Shown: positions 58,806 through 59,494 of the stretch, in pieces
Position numbering within the stretch: the stretch's first letter is position 1
Layout of the letters: every line of letters starts with the position of its first letter
Assembly (NCBI GenBank): GCA_031266175.1
Contig: JAISBN010000103.1
Span: forward strand, 1 to 59,494
Direction of reading: 5' to 3'
Origin: Treponema sp.
Lineage (GTDB): Bacteria > Spirochaetota > Spirochaetia > Treponematales > Breznakiellaceae
Length of the DNA: 59,494 nt
The notes under the pieces: generated by a model
What the model was told of the DNA's origin: nothing
What the model saw: the letters and a program-made list of their open reading frames with translations, nothing else
The model's database searches: none
Position numbers and translations under genes: made by a program

Positions 58806-59494
58806 ATGACGATGGCTCAAATTGTTCTGATTGGCCTATTCATCTATCTGGGATCCATAGGTTCAATCGTGGGGAACACCATAGGCTGGTACGCCCTGGG
58901 AAGGCCGCTGGTTGCTTCCTTTGTGGTGGGGATCATCCTGGGCGATGTTCCCGCGGCGATGACGGTAGGCATACCGCTGCAAATTATGTACATGGGGAAT
59001 GTAACCCCCGGCGGTGCGGTAGCCTGGGATCTTTCCTACGCCACCTACATAGGCACCGCGGGAGCGCTGGTCTTCGGAAAAGGCATGGACGTTACCGGGG
59101 TGATAGGCCTGGCGGTGGTGTTTGCCGGTATCGGGGGCCTGGTGGGCCAGCTGATGTGGAACCTTTCCTACGCGCTGAACCTGCCTTTAAACCGGATAGC
59201 GCATAAATATGCCGCGGCGGGGGCCGTTAAAAAAATGTTTATCCCCAACCTGGTCCTAGGCCAGATTATCGGCTTCCTCTGCCGCTTTATTCCGGCGGTC
59301 ATCGTCCTTACGTCCATGACCGCCGCTTCCGCTCAAACAGACTTCGCCGCCCTGATTCCCGGCTGGGTTACCACCGCCCTGGGAGTCTTCGGCGGCATGA
59401 TGGCCGCCCTGGGGATGGGCATCATCCTTTCTTTCCTTTACAAAAAACAGTACCACCTGGTGATTTTTCTGGGAGGCTTTATCCTCGTAACCTA
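58806..59494 (+). CDS. PTS system mannose/sorbose-family IIC component, cut by the window end
   Basis: The frame runs from ATG 58806 (behind AAGGAG) to the window end without a stop, giving about 229 residues. It is very hydrophobic, with helices such as IVLIGLFIYLGSIGSIVGN and VIGLAVVFAGIGGLVGQ. GIPLQIMYMGNVTPGGAVAWD is typical of the IIC of the mannose/sorbose/GalNAc family. It forms the sugar channel; IID should follow outside the window. The sugar is unknown, with N-acetylated hexosamines favoured by context. Confidence 0.93.
   Translation, partial: MTMAQIVLIGLFIYLGSIGSIVGNTIGWYALGRPLVASFVVGIILGDVPAAMTVGIPLQIMYMGNVTPGGAVAWDLSYATYIGTAGALVFGKGMDVTGVIGLAVVFAGIGGLVGQLMWNLSYALNLPLNRIAHKYAAAGAVKKMFIPNLVLGQIIGFLCRFIPAVIVLTSMTAASAQTDFAALIPGWVTTALGVFGGMMAALGMGIILSFLYKKQYHLVIFLGGFILVT

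Overview
Chromosomal segment of a spirochaete, most likely a host-gut-type Treponema relative (inference). A P83/100 antigen family protein, a family I know only from spirochaetes, is the strongest marker. FliS with a FlgN-like partner, several lipoboxes, a hybrid histidine kinase, a PilZ protein and a glycolytic gap-pgk-tpiA operon all fit. Coding DNA is GC-rich and dense, with many 4-nt ATGA overlaps. The first ~420 bases are AT-rich, full of repeats, and look decayed. I saw no rRNA, tRNA, CRISPR array, transposase or phage gene.

Layout. 1-1079: repeat cluster, a possible ABC permease remnant and an ABC ATPase whose last codons lie in a repeat copy. 1179-9713: phosphatase; stand-alone DbpA-type RNA-binding protein with MBL hydrolase; 24-TPR protein convergent with an acidic two-TM protein; fliS and a FlgN-like gene. 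9765-11817: ccdA, TlpA-like thioredoxin and an unknown protein. 11892-13984: outer-membrane-like protein and phosphoesterase lipoprotein, divergent from an XRE regulator across an AT-rich dyad. 14042-21205: AraC regulator divergent from a sugar operon (isomerase, ABC ATPase, two permeases, binding protein) ending in a terminator. 21266-30465 (minus): yajC-secD-secF, ispH, valS, a MESH1-like HD hydrolase and a membrane lipase. 30681-33374: marC, apbE, PilZ protein. 33420-38773 (minus): livJHMGF plus a CBS-ACT protein. 38851-45057 (minus): gap-pgk-tpiA then a hybrid kinase. 45151-50075 (minus): P83/100, PQQ/HEAT protein, RNA uracil methyltransferase. 50104-52338: hydrolase and pcnB. 52339-52580: structured intergenic with a candidate small RNA. 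52572-54659 (minus): P-loop/Asp23-like ATPase, then a TPR protein with a degenerate peptidase domain. 54725-59494: murQ-rpiR (minus) divergent from GNAT, PIG-L-like deacetylase and mannose/sorbose-family PTS IIB and IIC (IIC runs off the end).

Functional modules: amino-acid uptake (liv), pentose/deoxyhexose uptake and isomerisation, amino-sugar/muropeptide salvage (murQ-PTS), protein export (Sec), thiol redox, alarmone and c-di-GMP signalling, and lower glycolysis.

Three patterns stand out. First, many genes lack a Shine-Dalgarno and instead have a sigma70-like promoter whose -10 box ends 5 to 7 nt before the start codon, predicting leaderless mRNAs. Second, strong hairpins sit at or just after stop codons at many junctions. 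Third, three related families of imperfect palindromes occur in non-coding DNA.
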